NCBI GenBank assembly: GCA_963638365.1
Contig: CAVHRK010000129.1
Coordinates: 22,330-86,329, forward strand
From: Suilimivivens sp963638365
GTDB taxonomy: Bacteria > Bacillota > Clostridia > Lachnospirales > Lachnospiraceae
Reading direction: 5' to 3'
DNA length: 64,000 bases
Shown: positions 1-9,290 of the stretch, in pieces
Layout of the letters: every line of letters begins with the position of its first letter
Numbering within the stretch: position 1 is the stretch's first letter
The notes under the pieces: model-generated
The model's input: the letters and a program-made list of their open reading frames with translations, nothing else
Told to the model about the DNA's origin: nothing
Databases searched by the model: none
Position numbers and translations under genes: made by a program

Positions 1-116
1 AGGGAAGGATCAATCGTGTAATAATAATTACTCGGCAATACTCCTTCGGTCACGGTAATGTCGTCCCCCTCCTGTAAGAGCCCCGGCCGTTCCATTTTAA
101 ATTCCATCTGACGCAT
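1..116 (-). CDS. Partial gene, product unknown
   Basis: An open minus-strand frame begins with ATG at 116 and runs off the left edge, giving the first 38 residues (start MRQMEFKMERPGLL). A GAGG ribosome site lies about 8 nt upstream. It starts 29 nt after the chemoreceptor stop codon, so it is probably the next gene of the same transcript. The visible part has no signal peptide or membrane segment and I do not recognise a family. Confidence 0.5.
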   Translation of the reverse strand, partial: MRQMEFKMERPGLLQEGDDITVTEGVLPSNYYYTIDPS

Positions 117-145
117 ATGATTCGCCTCACTTTATTTTCATTCTT

Positions 146-2110
146 CTATAGTTTAAACTGTTCTACCGTATCATGCAAGAGGTCAGCTTCTTTTGATGTT
201 CTTTGTACCGCCTCATCGATTCTTTCAGATGAGGTCTGCAGATCCGAAAGCTTCTCATTGATACTGCTGATCTTCTCACTGATCTGATCCTGTGCCTGTG
301 AAATGGATTCTGCGGTATCCGTAATGGACTGCGTACTTGCCGAAAGCTCTTCGGACTGTGCACCAAGCGTTGCCGAAGCATCCGTATAGAATCCGGCATC
401 CTTAAGGTATGTCGATGCCATATTCTGCATCACATCATAATCCGGAAGTACCTTTTCATCTAAGAAAGCAATCATTTCATGGCTCTCGGTGGTCAGTTCT
501 CCAACCGATGCCACAATCTGCTGGATCAGCACATTAATCTTGCCGACTTCTCTGGAAGTATTTTCAGAAAGGCTCTTAATCGAACCTGCAACTACTGCAA
601 AACCCTTTCCTGCTTCCCCTGCACGTGCTGCTTCAATGCTTGCATTCAGGGCTAAAAGATTCGTCTCTTCGGCAATTTCCTGGATCGTCTCGCTCACCTG
701 GATCACTTCATCGATGACCTTTACCTTTTCGATGGCACCCTCCAGCTTTTCCTTATTAGTGGAGGTCATCTTTACGGCATTTTCCCGGCTTGCCATCATT
801 TCCGGAACGATTTTCTCCACTCTTCCCGTAATCTCTGATGCACGTTCTGCAATGGAGGCTGCCTGCTTTGCCAGATCATTCGTTGCACCGGAAAGCTGCT
901 TGCAGTTCTCACGGATATTGGAAATAGACTCTGCATTTTCCTCTACATTCTGGACTGCCTCTGCGGTTTCTTTTGCGATCTCATCCATATGGGTAAGGCT
1001 CGCTTTGACTGCTTCTGCCGTTTCGTTCATATTTTTCCGAACGGAAACGGCTGCTCCCTGAGACTGTTGTATGGTATGTACGAATTTGTCCTGCAGGGAA
1101 TCTACCAGATATTGAATCTGCATCGTTTCATTCTTATAGTTTGCAACTGCCCCGCCCAAGATCACATCCTGTACGAAATCCTTCATCTTGCCCACCGGAC
1201 GTAAGGATCTTCCAATGGCAACGGATACGACCGTAAATGCAATGACGATGAACACCGCACCCAGGATCAGAATCATGGTAATGAGTCCGTTTACCTGCGT
1301 CTGGATCACTTCGGTAGACTCTAACACACCAAGCTGCCAGCCGGTCGATGCAATCTCTTTTACTGCAAGAAACTTCCTGCTGCCATCATAATCCCGAATC
1401 GTTACCGCAGTATTCAGATCGGTATGTAGTGCCTCACTTAAATTGGTGCTTCCCTCATCCGTCGGAAGCCATTCACTGTTTTTATGGGTAATCACGTCTC
1501 CCGATGCCGATAAAAGAAATCCTTCACAGAACGGCTTTTCCTCAATCTGATTGATAATCTCCAGCACAGTCGTTACATCAATATCTGCAAGGACAGCATA
1601 AGGCTTTCCATCGACATAAAACGGATAGCATGCCGAGATAATCGTTTTGCCGGTTGCAATATCCGTATAAGGATCCACGATTACAGTATCTCCTGCCTCA
1701 AAAGCCTGAATCCACCAGCCACGCTCCGAAGGAATGAGATCCATGTCCTCCCCATATTCACTCACAGCTGCATCTGCGCTGCAGTAATAATAATTCAGCG
1801 CGTAAGGATTTTCATCCTTAGCCTCATGGAGAATGGCTGCACCCTTATGCAAATCCGTGTTCTTCGTCGCTTCCAGCACAACTCCCAATTCCTTGATCGT
1901 TGCTTTTTGTCCCTCCAGCCAGGCCGATGTCTCTTCTGCCTTAGCTTCTGCAATGGAATCCACAAGCTGGATACTGCTGCTTCTCTGGATGGAAACAATC
2001 GAAGCAATTGCAACTGTTGCACTTAACACGACAATCAGCAGTACACCTACCGCTACTCCAATGGATAATCTTCCCCGGATAGATTTGAAAAATTTTCTTG
2101 ATTTTTTCAT
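146..2110 (-). CDS. Methyl-accepting chemotaxis protein with Cache sensor domain
   Basis: Membrane chemoreceptor of 654 residues that senses an outside ligand and controls the CheA kinase. A short basic N-terminus leads into membrane segment 1 (about 15-40), followed by a periplasmic-side dCache domain (about 41-272) that carries the typical DPYTD stretch near 146-150. Membrane segment 2 (about 276-298) and a HAMP linker come next. The cytoplasmic coiled coil has the invariant signalling tip, EETNLLALNASIEAAR, at 481-496, continuing through GKGFAVVA to 508. No C-terminal CheR-tethering pentapeptide is seen. The ligand cannot be told from sequence, although dCache domains often bind amino acids or other small metabolites. 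The gene stands apart from any che or flagellar gene here. Confidence 0.95.
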   Translation of the reverse strand: MKKSRKFFKSIRGRLSIGVAVGVLLIVVLSATVAIASIVSIQRSSSIQLVDSIAEAKAEETSAWLEGQKATIKELGVVLEATKNTDLHKGAAILHEAKDENPYALNYYYCSADAAVSEYGEDMDLIPSERGWWIQAFEAGDTVIVDPYTDIATGKTIISACYPFYVDGKPYAVLADIDVTTVLEIINQIEEKPFCEGFLLSASGDVITHKNSEWLPTDEGSTNLSEALHTDLNTAVTIRDYDGSRKFLAVKEIASTGWQLGVLESTEVIQTQVNGLITMILILGAVFIVIAFTVVSVAIGRSLRPVGKMKDFVQDVILGGAVANYKNETMQIQYLVDSLQDKFVHTIQQSQGAAVSVRKNMNETAEAVKASLTHMDEIAKETAEAVQNVEENAESISNIRENCKQLSGATNDLAKQAASIAERASEITGRVEKIVPEMMASRENAVKMTSTNKEKLEGAIEKVKVIDEVIQVSETIQEIAEETNLLALNASIEAARAGEAGKGFAVVAGSIKSLSENTSREVGKINVLIQQIVASVGELTTESHEMIAFLDEKVLPDYDVMQNMASTYLKDAGFYTDASATLGAQSEELSASTQSITDTAESISQAQDQISEKISSINEKLSDLQTSSERIDEAVQRTSKEADLLHDTVEQFKL

Positions 2111-2213
2111 TCTTTTCTTCTCCTTTGTTTACACAACTTCCCCAGACTCACGATAGCACTTTTTCCAGTCTGACGCAATAAAATTTCCTGTCAGAATTGT
2201 ATTTTTATTACTT

Positions 2214-2657
2214 TCATTGTATAAAAAGAAAATAGAAAATACTGCCTGCCATTTTTCCTAAAGCAGCAAATAAAAGAGCGATTCCGAGTCCATGCCGGAA
2301 GCCGATTCTTCTTGAAAAAATCGGAATGGAATTCAGCATTTCCGCAATGGCAAGTGCCAGACACCCCACAAACATTCCCGCAAAAAGTCCGAACACAATA
2401 AGGAATACCGTTCCAAGCCAGAAGGGCAGAATTCCTTCTCCCAGGGATTTATAAAATACGCTGGCGCATCCCCCTAAAATTGTTCCGAAAACAACCGCCT
2501 CTTCTAAGGCAAATATATGCCTTGCCACATGCATTTTTCCGGCAAACCGCGGTACCAGTCCCACTGAGGCAAGCACCGTAAACACACCGGCGGAGGCCAG
2601 TACCCCAAAGCTTATTCCACATACCCCCAACAGAACATGCATCCAGAAACTAAACAT
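2214..2657 (-). CDS. spoVAB: Stage V sporulation protein AB
   Basis: Small integral membrane protein of 147 residues with four to five hydrophobic segments. It matches SpoVAB, a part of the SpoVA complex that moves calcium-dipicolinate into the forespore (family knowledge). The length is close to the roughly 140 residues usual for the family. Its ATG lies inside the end of spoVAA (8-nt overlap) with a GGGGG ribosome site in the spoVAA coding sequence, which indicates translational coupling. No other spoVA gene follows; the next gene downstream is the unrelated chemoreceptor. Confidence 0.88.
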   Translation of the reverse strand: MFSFWMHVLLGVCGISFGVLASAGVFTVLASVGLVPRFAGKMHVARHIFALEEAVVFGTILGGCASVFYKSLGEGILPFWLGTVFLIVFGLFAGMFVGCLALAIAEMLNSIPIFSRRIGFRHGLGIALLFAALGKMAGSIFYFLFIQ

Positions 2658-3291
2658 CGAGTGTATCCCCCTGTCTGTCCGAGGTTTCGATCAGTGCCGT
2701 ATTCACATCTGTCTCATAAATACGCATTTCTACCTCAATCGGTGTCGGATCCTTCGTGATCCTCCGTCCTCCGATATGATTAAAGAACACAATAATTCCA
2801 ATCGCAAGCCCTATGGAATAGGAAATTTCCAGAATGTTTATCCCTTTTGCGGGTGTACCAACCACTGCTGTATGCAGCTTGTCAAACAGCTCATAAATTC
2901 CGATGTCATTGTGAAAGGCCATAATCGTAAACGAAGTGCCAAAAAACGTAATCATTGAGACAAATGCCAGTTTCAGCCACTGTACCGGTCCCTTATGCTT
3001 CTCTACATCGATCCATTCAAGCAGTACCGCTGTTTCTCCCAGATTCTCCACCTGGATTCCCGGATACTCCTTTGTAATCAGCTCAATCACCTTCAACATG
3101 CTGATTACCTGCCGCTTCGGCTCCTCCTTATGAAACTGGAATACCGTAAGCGCCTTTACCTTCGCCATAATATGTTCATCCGCACAAAACACAGAGGCAA
3201 TGTCCCCGACGCTGACGCGCGGTTCCTTCACCTCTGTGTTCTGATCTGCCTTAATATATAAAATTTTGTTTGTTCCGCTTTCACTGCTCAT
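2650..3291 (-). CDS. spoVAA: Stage V sporulation protein AA
   Basis: Protein of 213 residues with a soluble N-terminal half (about 1-120) and two membrane segments (about 126-146 and 160-182). This is the layout of SpoVAA, a component of the dipicolinic acid transport system of the forespore inner membrane. Length agrees with the family (about 206). It heads a two-gene unit with spoVAB. A sigma-G-like promoter lies 59-88 nt upstream (3350-3379), fitting late forespore expression. spoVAC and spoVAD are 6-14 kb away on the same strand instead of following directly. Confidence 0.88.
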   Translation of the reverse strand: MSSESGTNKILYIKADQNTEVKEPRVSVGDIASVFCADEHIMAKVKALTVFQFHKEEPKRQVISMLKVIELITKEYPGIQVENLGETAVLLEWIDVEKHKGPVQWLKLAFVSMITFFGTSFTIMAFHNDIGIYELFDKLHTAVVGTPAKGINILEISYSIGLAIGIIVFFNHIGGRRITKDPTPIEVEMRIYETDVNTALIETSDRQGDTLDV

Positions 3292-3349
3292 ACCATCCCT
3301 GCTCCGTTTCCAATATCATTTAAAATACGGTTCTCTGCTTTTTCAGAGA

Positions 3350-3379
3350 TAGTATGTGCGGAACCTGTGCTTTTCATAC
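3350..3379 (-). promoter_or_regulatory. Sigma-G-type promoter of spoVAA-spoVAB
   Basis: On the minus strand GTATG (3375-3379) is followed after 18 nt by CATACTA (3350-3356). This fits the Bacillus sigma-G pattern GHATR-N18-CATWHTA at every defined position. The predicted transcription start is about 50 nt before the spoVAA ATG. The match is seen in the sequence; use by sigma-G is inferred from the known control of spoVA genes. Confidence 0.65.
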
Positions 3380-3509
3380 TGTATAACTTTTGAATCTTAC
3401 ACTCTCTATAATCTTTGTAACTTATCTGCTGAATGATTGTGAACCATTCAGCCCCAATCGGAGGTTAAGATTTCCTCACAGCCATCATAGCAGTAAGGTC
3501 ACGGAACAG

Positions 3510-3690
3510 TTTTGGATATATTACTAATGAAATTGTAATTTATATCCAAAATGAAGCATTTACAGTCAAAATAGGAAGCTATTTTGACGTATATTGGATA
3601 TAAATAGAAAATATGAAGCACTTATACCCAAAAACCAAAGAAATCCTGGATATAAATGCCTCAAAAAACTGTAATATGTCCAAAACAGGA
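3510..3690. repeat. AT-rich array of dyads and direct repeats between spoVAA and the EEP gene
   Basis: The 436-nt gap 3292-3727 has no gene. Its left part holds the spoVAA promoter and leader. Its right part holds clustered repeats: TTTTGGATATA at 3510-3520 with its inverted copy TATATCCAAAA near 3541-3551; a perfect hairpin GTCAAAATAG/CTATTTTGAC with a GAAG loop at 3565-3588; further GGATATAAAT copies near 3596 and 3648; and two similar direct repeats around ATGAAGCATTTA (about 3551) and ATGAAGCACTTA (about 3612). No clear U-tract terminator was seen. Function unknown. Confidence 0.6.
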
Positions 3691-3727
3691 AACCAGCAGC
3701 CAGCAGATGTTCCATCAGGGATTGTAT

Positions 3728-4807
3728 TTAATTTAAGAAGAATTGCATGACGACCGGATCATGATCCGAATACTCATATCCCCAGTCGGAATGTTTATAA
3801 TAGTTAATTGCAATATTATCGGAAATAATAAATCCATCAAGCGTAACCGTCATGGTCGTTTCTTCATTATAAGGCTCATCTGCATTCCGGCAGGTATCAT
3901 GTGCAATATCCTCGGCAGCCCTGAGGGTATCCATTCCCATACGAAAGCCTTCCGGAAGCTCTTCTCTCGGGAACGGCTGCGCCCATTCCGGCGCATTAGA
4001 GCTTGCATCTGCCCGGAGATTATGATTGAAGTCGCCTCCACAGATCACATAATTTCCGCGCGCATAGTCTGCTTTCATATCGACAAACAGCATACCAAGC
4101 TGACCGCTCCGCACCTCTTCACTGCTTCCATAGGCAGACAGATGCACATTATAAAGACAAAGCATCTTTCCGTTATCCACCGGTATTCTCGAAATGGAAT
4201 AGCACCGGTCCAGATCGGTAAATTTACTGAATCCGGTTGAAATCGGCAGGCTTCTGCGAATCGCATCCGTGATTTCTCCTCTCGAATACGTCACCAGTCC
4301 GGATTGGTTTGCCCCGTGCGGTTCCCATGGCGGCACCATCAGATACGGCGAATCATAATTCTGCGCAAAGGTATAATAATACCCTGTCACGAACTCATTG
4401 AGCAGATCCAGCTCATTGACATGATAAGAACGCGTTCCGTCAATATCCACTTCCTGCAGGAAAACAAAGTCTGCCGCTGTATTATTGATGACATCTCCCA
4501 CACCACAGATATCCGCAATCACGCTCTCTTCATCTTTGGCTCTGGAATACTTTCCCCCATCCATAAAGAAGCTGTAATCCCGCTGATAAGCTCCAAAGCC
4601 GATGTTGTAGGTCATAATCCAGTACGCTTTCCCTGTCGTAATGGAAGCCCTGTCCTCAAACTGTGCATATTCTCCGGACTGGGAAACGCTCAGGGACTGG
4701 TTATCCGGCAGCCGGTGATATGCCACCATGACATAAATCACATAGCCAATGCACACCGCCAGTAAAACAGCCAGTAGAATTCCTATTTTTCGCAGTATCT
4801 TCTTCAA
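3728..4807 (-). CDS. Membrane-anchored endonuclease/exonuclease/phosphatase-fold protein
   Basis: About 359 residues: one N-terminal membrane segment (about 6-30), then an outward-facing EEP-fold domain. EEP landmarks are present: YNIGFG (Asn about 68), LQEVD (Glu about 119), GGDFNHN (Asp/Asn about 259-261) and SDHDPV near the end (His about 349). The family cleaves phosphodiesters or removes phosphates; the substrate here is unknown. I chose the TTG at 4807 because a GGAGG (4812-4816) sits just before it. An in-frame ATG at 4834 has no useful ribosome site. It follows the glycosidase-like gene by about 57 nt and may share its transcript. Confidence 0.82.
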   Translation of the reverse strand: MKKILRKIGILLAVLLAVCIGYVIYVMVAYHRLPDNQSLSVSQSGEYAQFEDRASITTGKAYWIMTYNIGFGAYQRDYSFFMDGGKYSRAKDEESVIADICGVGDVINNTAADFVFLQEVDIDGTRSYHVNELDLLNEFVTGYYYTFAQNYDSPYLMVPPWEPHGANQSGLVTYSRGEITDAIRRSLPISTGFSKFTDLDRCYSISRIPVDNGKMLCLYNVHLSAYGSSEEVRSGQLGMLFVDMKADYARGNYVICGGDFNHNLRADASSNAPEWAQPFPREELPEGFRMGMDTLRAAEDIAHDTCRNADEPYNEETTMTVTLDGFIISDNIAINYYKHSDWGYEYSDHDPVVMQFFLN

Positions 4808-4864
4808 AATGCCTCCGTTCTGCCCATAAAACATATAACTATTCAGATACCCTTATCTTAACAG

Positions 4865-6607
4865 TTAATCATAAGACAACACATAATTTACGCAGGAAGA
4901 AAGTTGCAGGGGCAACTCATGATCCCTGACCTCATAGATCCTTCCTGTGGTAAGCTCCTTCACCGTCTTCACATTCTCTTTAAAGTGAAGGGTCACATGT
5001 TCATAATACGCCACATCGGAGCGTAAAATCAACTTATTATTGTCATACAGGAACATCTGGATGCCGCTGTTTCCTTCCATATGTACCGGAAGTCCTGCAC
5101 AGAGTGCCTTGCGGATCACCGAAAGCACAGCTGCCGGGTAATGATACAGATCCCCCATATTGTCCGGAATTGTTACAACATAGAGATGCCCCTCCGCATA
5201 GGTACAACGGAGCACGATCGGGAAATTATTTCCCGTTCCATAGCCTGCTGCCAGCTCCCACACATCATTGGTGCAAAAGCTCATCTGTGGAATCAGCACC
5301 GGCTGATCTCCCTGATACTTTCCGAAGATATTAATGCCGCAATTATCGGTTCCTGCATATTCACTCACAATCGCCTTGCGTGAAGTATAAGAGACATTCA
5401 TGAATTCATGCTGGAAGACTTCTCCCAGCTTTTCTACAAAGCCGCTTGTCACTACCACATCACAGCCCTTCATCAGGCTGTCCTTCATCTTCTCCACGAT
5501 TTCGCCATCATCGGCAGCACTTTCGGCTAAGAATACCACCTTTTCTCCTTCCGGATAATGCATATGCGCTTCAAAAGGAATGCCGCACATGCCAAGATAG
5601 CTGTGCAGATTATCCTCTCCTGCGGAGTGTCCCGGGCGGTATGCCGCAACCCCGATGGGATTGCCAAGCTCTCCTACATATTCGTCCACTTCCTCAAACA
5701 TTTCTCCCACTGCTGCCGGGAATAAACGGAAGTCCTGAGCTTCGATCAGCGATCCAAGGCAGAACAGTGTCACTTCCTTTGCCTTCGCAAACAGGGTGAG
5801 ATACCCCTGCTCCAGATAGGAGGTCAGGTTATAGGAGCATTCATACGGATCGAACCAGCCGCCTAAGTTTCTTCCGGGTGCCGCACTTTCCAGATAACGC
5901 ATGACGAAATAGCTTAAGTACTTCGGCAGATGCTGTCCTGCATAATCCGGATTCCGGGTTTCCGTACCGGTATAAATCGTGTCCGCAATCTGCGGCTGTG
6001 TCGTCAGGTCATAACCGGTTTCATTGTATACCTCAAACCACTGCGGATACTTGATGATCACATTCATATCCGGATTGATACTCTTTGCAGTCTTCATCAC
6101 GACCTCTTCCGTGATGTATTTCATCTTTTCAAGACGGAACTCCTTCCAGCTCTTCGATCCCTTCTGTTCAATACATTTCCGGCATCTGCAATTATAAAAA
6201 TAGAAATCATCAAAGATCAGTTCATCAAAAATTTCAGCATTCAATGCAACGGCCTTACGAAGGATTTCCACATCCTCCTCACTTGTATAACACAGGGAAT
6301 TAAACCCATCGTTCTGATCTGCCGCACAGGTCGTAATGCCTCCCGAGGTGGCGATTCCTTTACTCTCAAAGTACGCTTTCACCTTAAGGAGCTGCTCCTT
6401 CGTTGCCCACTCCATTCCCCGGAAGCATTCAATGTAAGCCCTTCCCAGCTTCACATTCTTATAAAGAAGCGCAAACTTCCGGTCAAACTCTTCCAGATCC
6501 TGAATCTCATTCACATTCCCTACCGGACAGTACACTGCCACATTAAAATTCTGATAACTCATCTTCTGTTCCCGCTCGATGAGCCCCTTATTCTTCATCT
6601 TTTCCAT
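4865..6607 (-). CDS. Uncharacterised glycoside-hydrolase-like protein
   Basis: Cytoplasmic protein of about 580 residues with no signal peptide. The first two thirds look like a TIM barrel; acidic and aromatic residues typical of glycosidase active sites cluster at DELIFDDFYFYNC (about 128-140). This runs straight into a cysteine group at about 140, 142 and 145. The C-terminal part (about 330-500) resembles the glutaminase-like and sandwich domains that follow the barrel in some beta-galactosidase-type enzymes. I cannot name a family; the assignment is by fold impression only. The start is ATG 6607, with GGAGG at 6616-6620; an upstream ATG at 6622 overlaps that ribosome site. Neighbours are a MATE exporter upstream and an EEP-fold protein downstream. 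Confidence 0.6.
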   Translation of the reverse strand: MEKMKNKGLIEREQKMSYQNFNVAVYCPVGNVNEIQDLEEFDRKFALLYKNVKLGRAYIECFRGMEWATKEQLLKVKAYFESKGIATSGGITTCAADQNDGFNSLCYTSEEDVEILRKAVALNAEIFDELIFDDFYFYNCRCRKCIEQKGSKSWKEFRLEKMKYITEEVVMKTAKSINPDMNVIIKYPQWFEVYNETGYDLTTQPQIADTIYTGTETRNPDYAGQHLPKYLSYFVMRYLESAAPGRNLGGWFDPYECSYNLTSYLEQGYLTLFAKAKEVTLFCLGSLIEAQDFRLFPAAVGEMFEEVDEYVGELGNPIGVAAYRPGHSAGEDNLHSYLGMCGIPFEAHMHYPEGEKVVFLAESAADDGEIVEKMKDSLMKGCDVVVTSGFVEKLGEVFQHEFMNVSYTSRKAIVSEYAGTDNCGINIFGKYQGDQPVLIPQMSFCTNDVWELAAGYGTGNNFPIVLRCTYAEGHLYVVTIPDNMGDLYHYPAAVLSVIRKALCAGLPVHMEGNSGIQMFLYDNNKLILRSDVAYYEHVTLHFKENVKTVKELTTGRIYEVRDHELPLQLSSCVNYVLSYD

Positions 6608-6788
6608 CGTGCTTACCTCCATTGCGTAACCGGATCGCCCAAAGGCCTTCTCTTCCCCGTTTGATCCCTTATTTTCTTCTACGCTATCACAGAGCCTTAC
6701 CGAATGCTAGAACACATCTTGTTATTAATCGTAGGTTTCTCTTATCGGTAATGAAACTTGCCCCCAATAACACATTATTGCCCCTCCA

Positions 6789-8141
6789 TTATTGTGCATC
6801 GGGTTCCAATCGATGCATCCACTTCTTTCTTTGGAATACTGCCATTGAAATTCCGAAACGGATACATTCCTCCAACGACAGAAGAAAATATACCCATGCA
6901 ACAGGCAGATTCAAGACAAATGCTCCCAGCAGCCCCAACGGAACGCCAAAGCACCATGTACCGATCACATCAATAAACATGACATATTTTGTTCGACCAC
7001 CGCTACGCAGGATGCCGCCACCCAGGATCATATTCAGTACCTTAAAGGGTACAACCAGTGCATATGCAAAAAGAAGCTGTCGCGTCATGGTTTTGACCGC
7101 CTCATCCACCTGATAGATGTCCACATAGATGCCGCTGAACAAAACTACCGCAACGGAAAGAAACACGGATCCGGCAGTGCCATAAAGCAGCATTTTTTTC
7201 GATGCCCCAAACGCATCTTCCGTCTCACCGCTGCCCAGCCGCTTTCCGATGATCACGCCGGCCGCCTGAGACAGACCGCTCAATGCACCGATCACAATTC
7301 CCTGGACAGGATTCGTCAGGGTCATGGCAGCACTTGCATCGGTACTCATATGTCCGTAGATTGCTGCATAGATATTTTCTCCCAGACTCCACATTACTTC
7401 GCATACCAGCAGCGGCAGCAGCATGGACAAATACTGCCCCCAATCTAATCGTGCTACCACGGCTCTTTGAGGTTCTTCCTCCCTTTGGGCAGGCAGCTTT
7501 CTAAGAAACAGTAACAGCATCAACAGAAAATTTGCACATTGGGAAATAACCGTGGCAATAGCCGCCCCCTTTATACCCATGGGTGCAAGCCCCAGCTTTC
7601 CAAAAATAAGAATGTAATTCAGCCCTGTATTCAGCAGCGCCGCCACAATACTGGCATACAAAGGCAGCCGGGGCTTTTCCATACAACGCAGCAATGTGGA
7701 AAGCATAGTCGCTCCGGCCATGGGTGCAAATGTACCGGAAATCAGCATCAGGTATTCCGCTGCGGTCTGACAGGTTTGAGCGTCCTTCGTATAAGCGCCC
7801 ATAATTCTTAAGGGAAACAAGGTACAGATCACCATGAAGATTCCTGCAATACCGGTGCCCAGCAATAAGTTTGTGAGGAAACTCCTCCGGACTTCGGTTC
7901 TGTTTTTCTGCCCCAGATATTGAGAGATCATAATTCCGGCGACCGCACCAATGGCAGCGATCACTACAGAATATATGGATGCAAACTTTCCGGCCAATCC
8001 CACACCTGCCACATTGATTTCACCCAGCTGCCCTATCATAATCTGATCCACCATACTGAATGAGGATTGCAGCATGGACTGCAATGCCACAGGAATTGCC
8101 AGCGCACACACGGACTTAAAAAAGGTATCCTTTGTTTTCAT
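6789..8141 (-). CDS. MATE family efflux transporter
   Basis: Polytopic membrane protein of 450 residues with about 12 hydrophobic segments in two homologous halves, as in MATE (multidrug and toxin extrusion) cation-coupled antiporters. The N-terminal stretch VALQSMLQSSFSMVDQIMIGQLGE is typical of the family's first helix pair. GGGAGG lies 7 nt before the ATG. Upstream is a promoter with an operator of the same pattern as that of the adjacent LacI-type regulator, so its export role is probably switched by a small-molecule signal. Substrate unknown. Confidence 0.93.
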   Translation of the reverse strand: MKTKDTFFKSVCALAIPVALQSMLQSSFSMVDQIMIGQLGEINVAGVGLAGKFASIYSVVIAAIGAVAGIMISQYLGQKNRTEVRRSFLTNLLLGTGIAGIFMVICTLFPLRIMGAYTKDAQTCQTAAEYLMLISGTFAPMAGATMLSTLLRCMEKPRLPLYASIVAALLNTGLNYILIFGKLGLAPMGIKGAAIATVISQCANFLLMLLLFLRKLPAQREEEPQRAVVARLDWGQYLSMLLPLLVCEVMWSLGENIYAAIYGHMSTDASAAMTLTNPVQGIVIGALSGLSQAAGVIIGKRLGSGETEDAFGASKKMLLYGTAGSVFLSVAVVLFSGIYVDIYQVDEAVKTMTRQLLFAYALVVPFKVLNMILGGGILRSGGRTKYVMFIDVIGTWCFGVPLGLLGAFVLNLPVAWVYFLLSLEECIRFGISMAVFQRKKWMHRLEPDAQ

Positions 8142-8168
8142 AATGCACCTCCCGGTTCGTTTGTTTTA

Positions 8169-8214
8169 ATTTTAAACTTCGAGAGGTATAAACGCAAAGG
8201 TTAAACGCATAACC
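8169..8214 (-). promoter_or_regulatory. Promoter and operator of the MATE gene
   Basis: Minus-strand -35 TTGCGT (8192-8197) and -10 TAAAAT (8169-8174) are 17 nt apart. An inverted repeat, AAAGGTTA (8196-8203) and TAACC (8210-8214) on the plus strand with an NNCGCN centre, overlaps the upstream edge of the -35. The same operator in the same position relative to the -35 is found in front of the LacI-type gene. Confidence 0.6.
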
Positions 8215-8251
8215 ACTTACAAAATATAAAGAGTATTCTTGTGCAATTTTA

Positions 8252-9256
8252 CTATTTTCGTTTGCAGGTGCTGTCCCGTATCACCAGCAAAACAGGCAGT
8301 CTGATCTCGGTACTGGTAGGTGTTCCCTCCCGTAGCTCCTGCAGCTTTTCAATGGCAATTTTCGCACGCAAAGCACCATCCTGTTTGACTGTAGTTAAGG
8401 CCGGATGCACCATTTCACACATTGGTGTATCATCAAAGCCTGCTATGGAAATATCCCCTGGCACAGAAAATCCCTCCTCTGTCAAAAAGTGCATCAATTC
8501 TATGGCATAGTAATCCGATACCACAAAGACGGCAGATACCTGCCGGAACCTTTCCAAATGCTCCTGATAAAATGCCATTCTCTGCTGCTTCTGCATAGGG
8601 ATCACCAGCAGCTCTGCCTTTCCGGGTACAAATCCTTTGCAAAAGCCCTGGTATCGTTCCATATCCATGCAGATGGTGTTATCAGAAATACAAAGGGCTC
8701 TTTCATGACCTAATTCCCGGAAATGGCAACCCACCTGAAATCCACCGCTGAAATTATCAATGGTGAGGTTCAGAATCCGCTCCGGATGATCACAGATGCC
8801 ATCATAAACAGCAAAAGGAATTCTCATATGGTTACGCAGGTATGTATAATCCTGATTGCAAAAACCGATGACCACGATTCCATCCATATTCCACATGGAG
8901 GCAAATTGAATGATCTCCCTGGCACACTTGGCTTTTTTTACCATCATAAATTGCCCACTGGCTTCGATTTCGGTAGAAAGACAATTCAGCGAGGAAGAGA
9001 TAAAAAAGTCCTCCAGGGTGTGTCCCCCGTATTTTTCATGGTCGTTGATAAAAACGCCGATAATCCGGGAACGATTTTGCGCGAGCAAAATTCCTGCCAT
9101 GCTGGGGATATACTGCCGCTGTTCAAGCAGCGCTGTCACCCGTTGGACAGTTTCATCGGAAACCTTGTTTGTTTTTCCGTGAATCACATTGGAAACTGTT
9201 GCCGTACTCAGTCCCAACTCCTCCGCAATATCACATATCCGCACACGCTGCTCCAT
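8252..9256 (-). CDS. LacI family transcriptional regulator (controls MATE gene)
   Basis: Protein of 334 residues: an N-terminal LacI helix-turn-helix (about 5-26, IAEELGLSTATVSNVIHG) followed by a periplasmic-binding-protein-type effector domain (about 60-330, with IAGFDDTPMCEMVHPALTTV near 270). AGGAGG lies 7 nt before the ATG. Its own promoter carries an inverted-repeat operator that recurs before the downstream MATE gene, so autoregulation and control of the exporter are the natural reading. The effector is unknown; LacI regulators usually bind sugars or nucleosides. Confidence 0.93.
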   Translation of the reverse strand: MEQRVRICDIAEELGLSTATVSNVIHGKTNKVSDETVQRVTALLEQRQYIPSMAGILLAQNRSRIIGVFINDHEKYGGHTLEDFFISSSLNCLSTEIEASGQFMMVKKAKCAREIIQFASMWNMDGIVVIGFCNQDYTYLRNHMRIPFAVYDGICDHPERILNLTIDNFSGGFQVGCHFRELGHERALCISDNTICMDMERYQGFCKGFVPGKAELLVIPMQKQQRMAFYQEHLERFRQVSAVFVVSDYYAIELMHFLTEEGFSVPGDISIAGFDDTPMCEMVHPALTTVKQDGALRAKIAIEKLQELREGTPTSTEIRLPVLLVIRDSTCKRK

Positions 9257-9290
9257 AGCATTTCCTCCTAATTATGCGCCATTTTATTCT

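Noticed and set aside
5930..6664. Long plus-strand open frame (about 244 codons)
   Set aside because: Lies opposite the glycosidase-like gene, lacks a ribosome site and protein-like composition.
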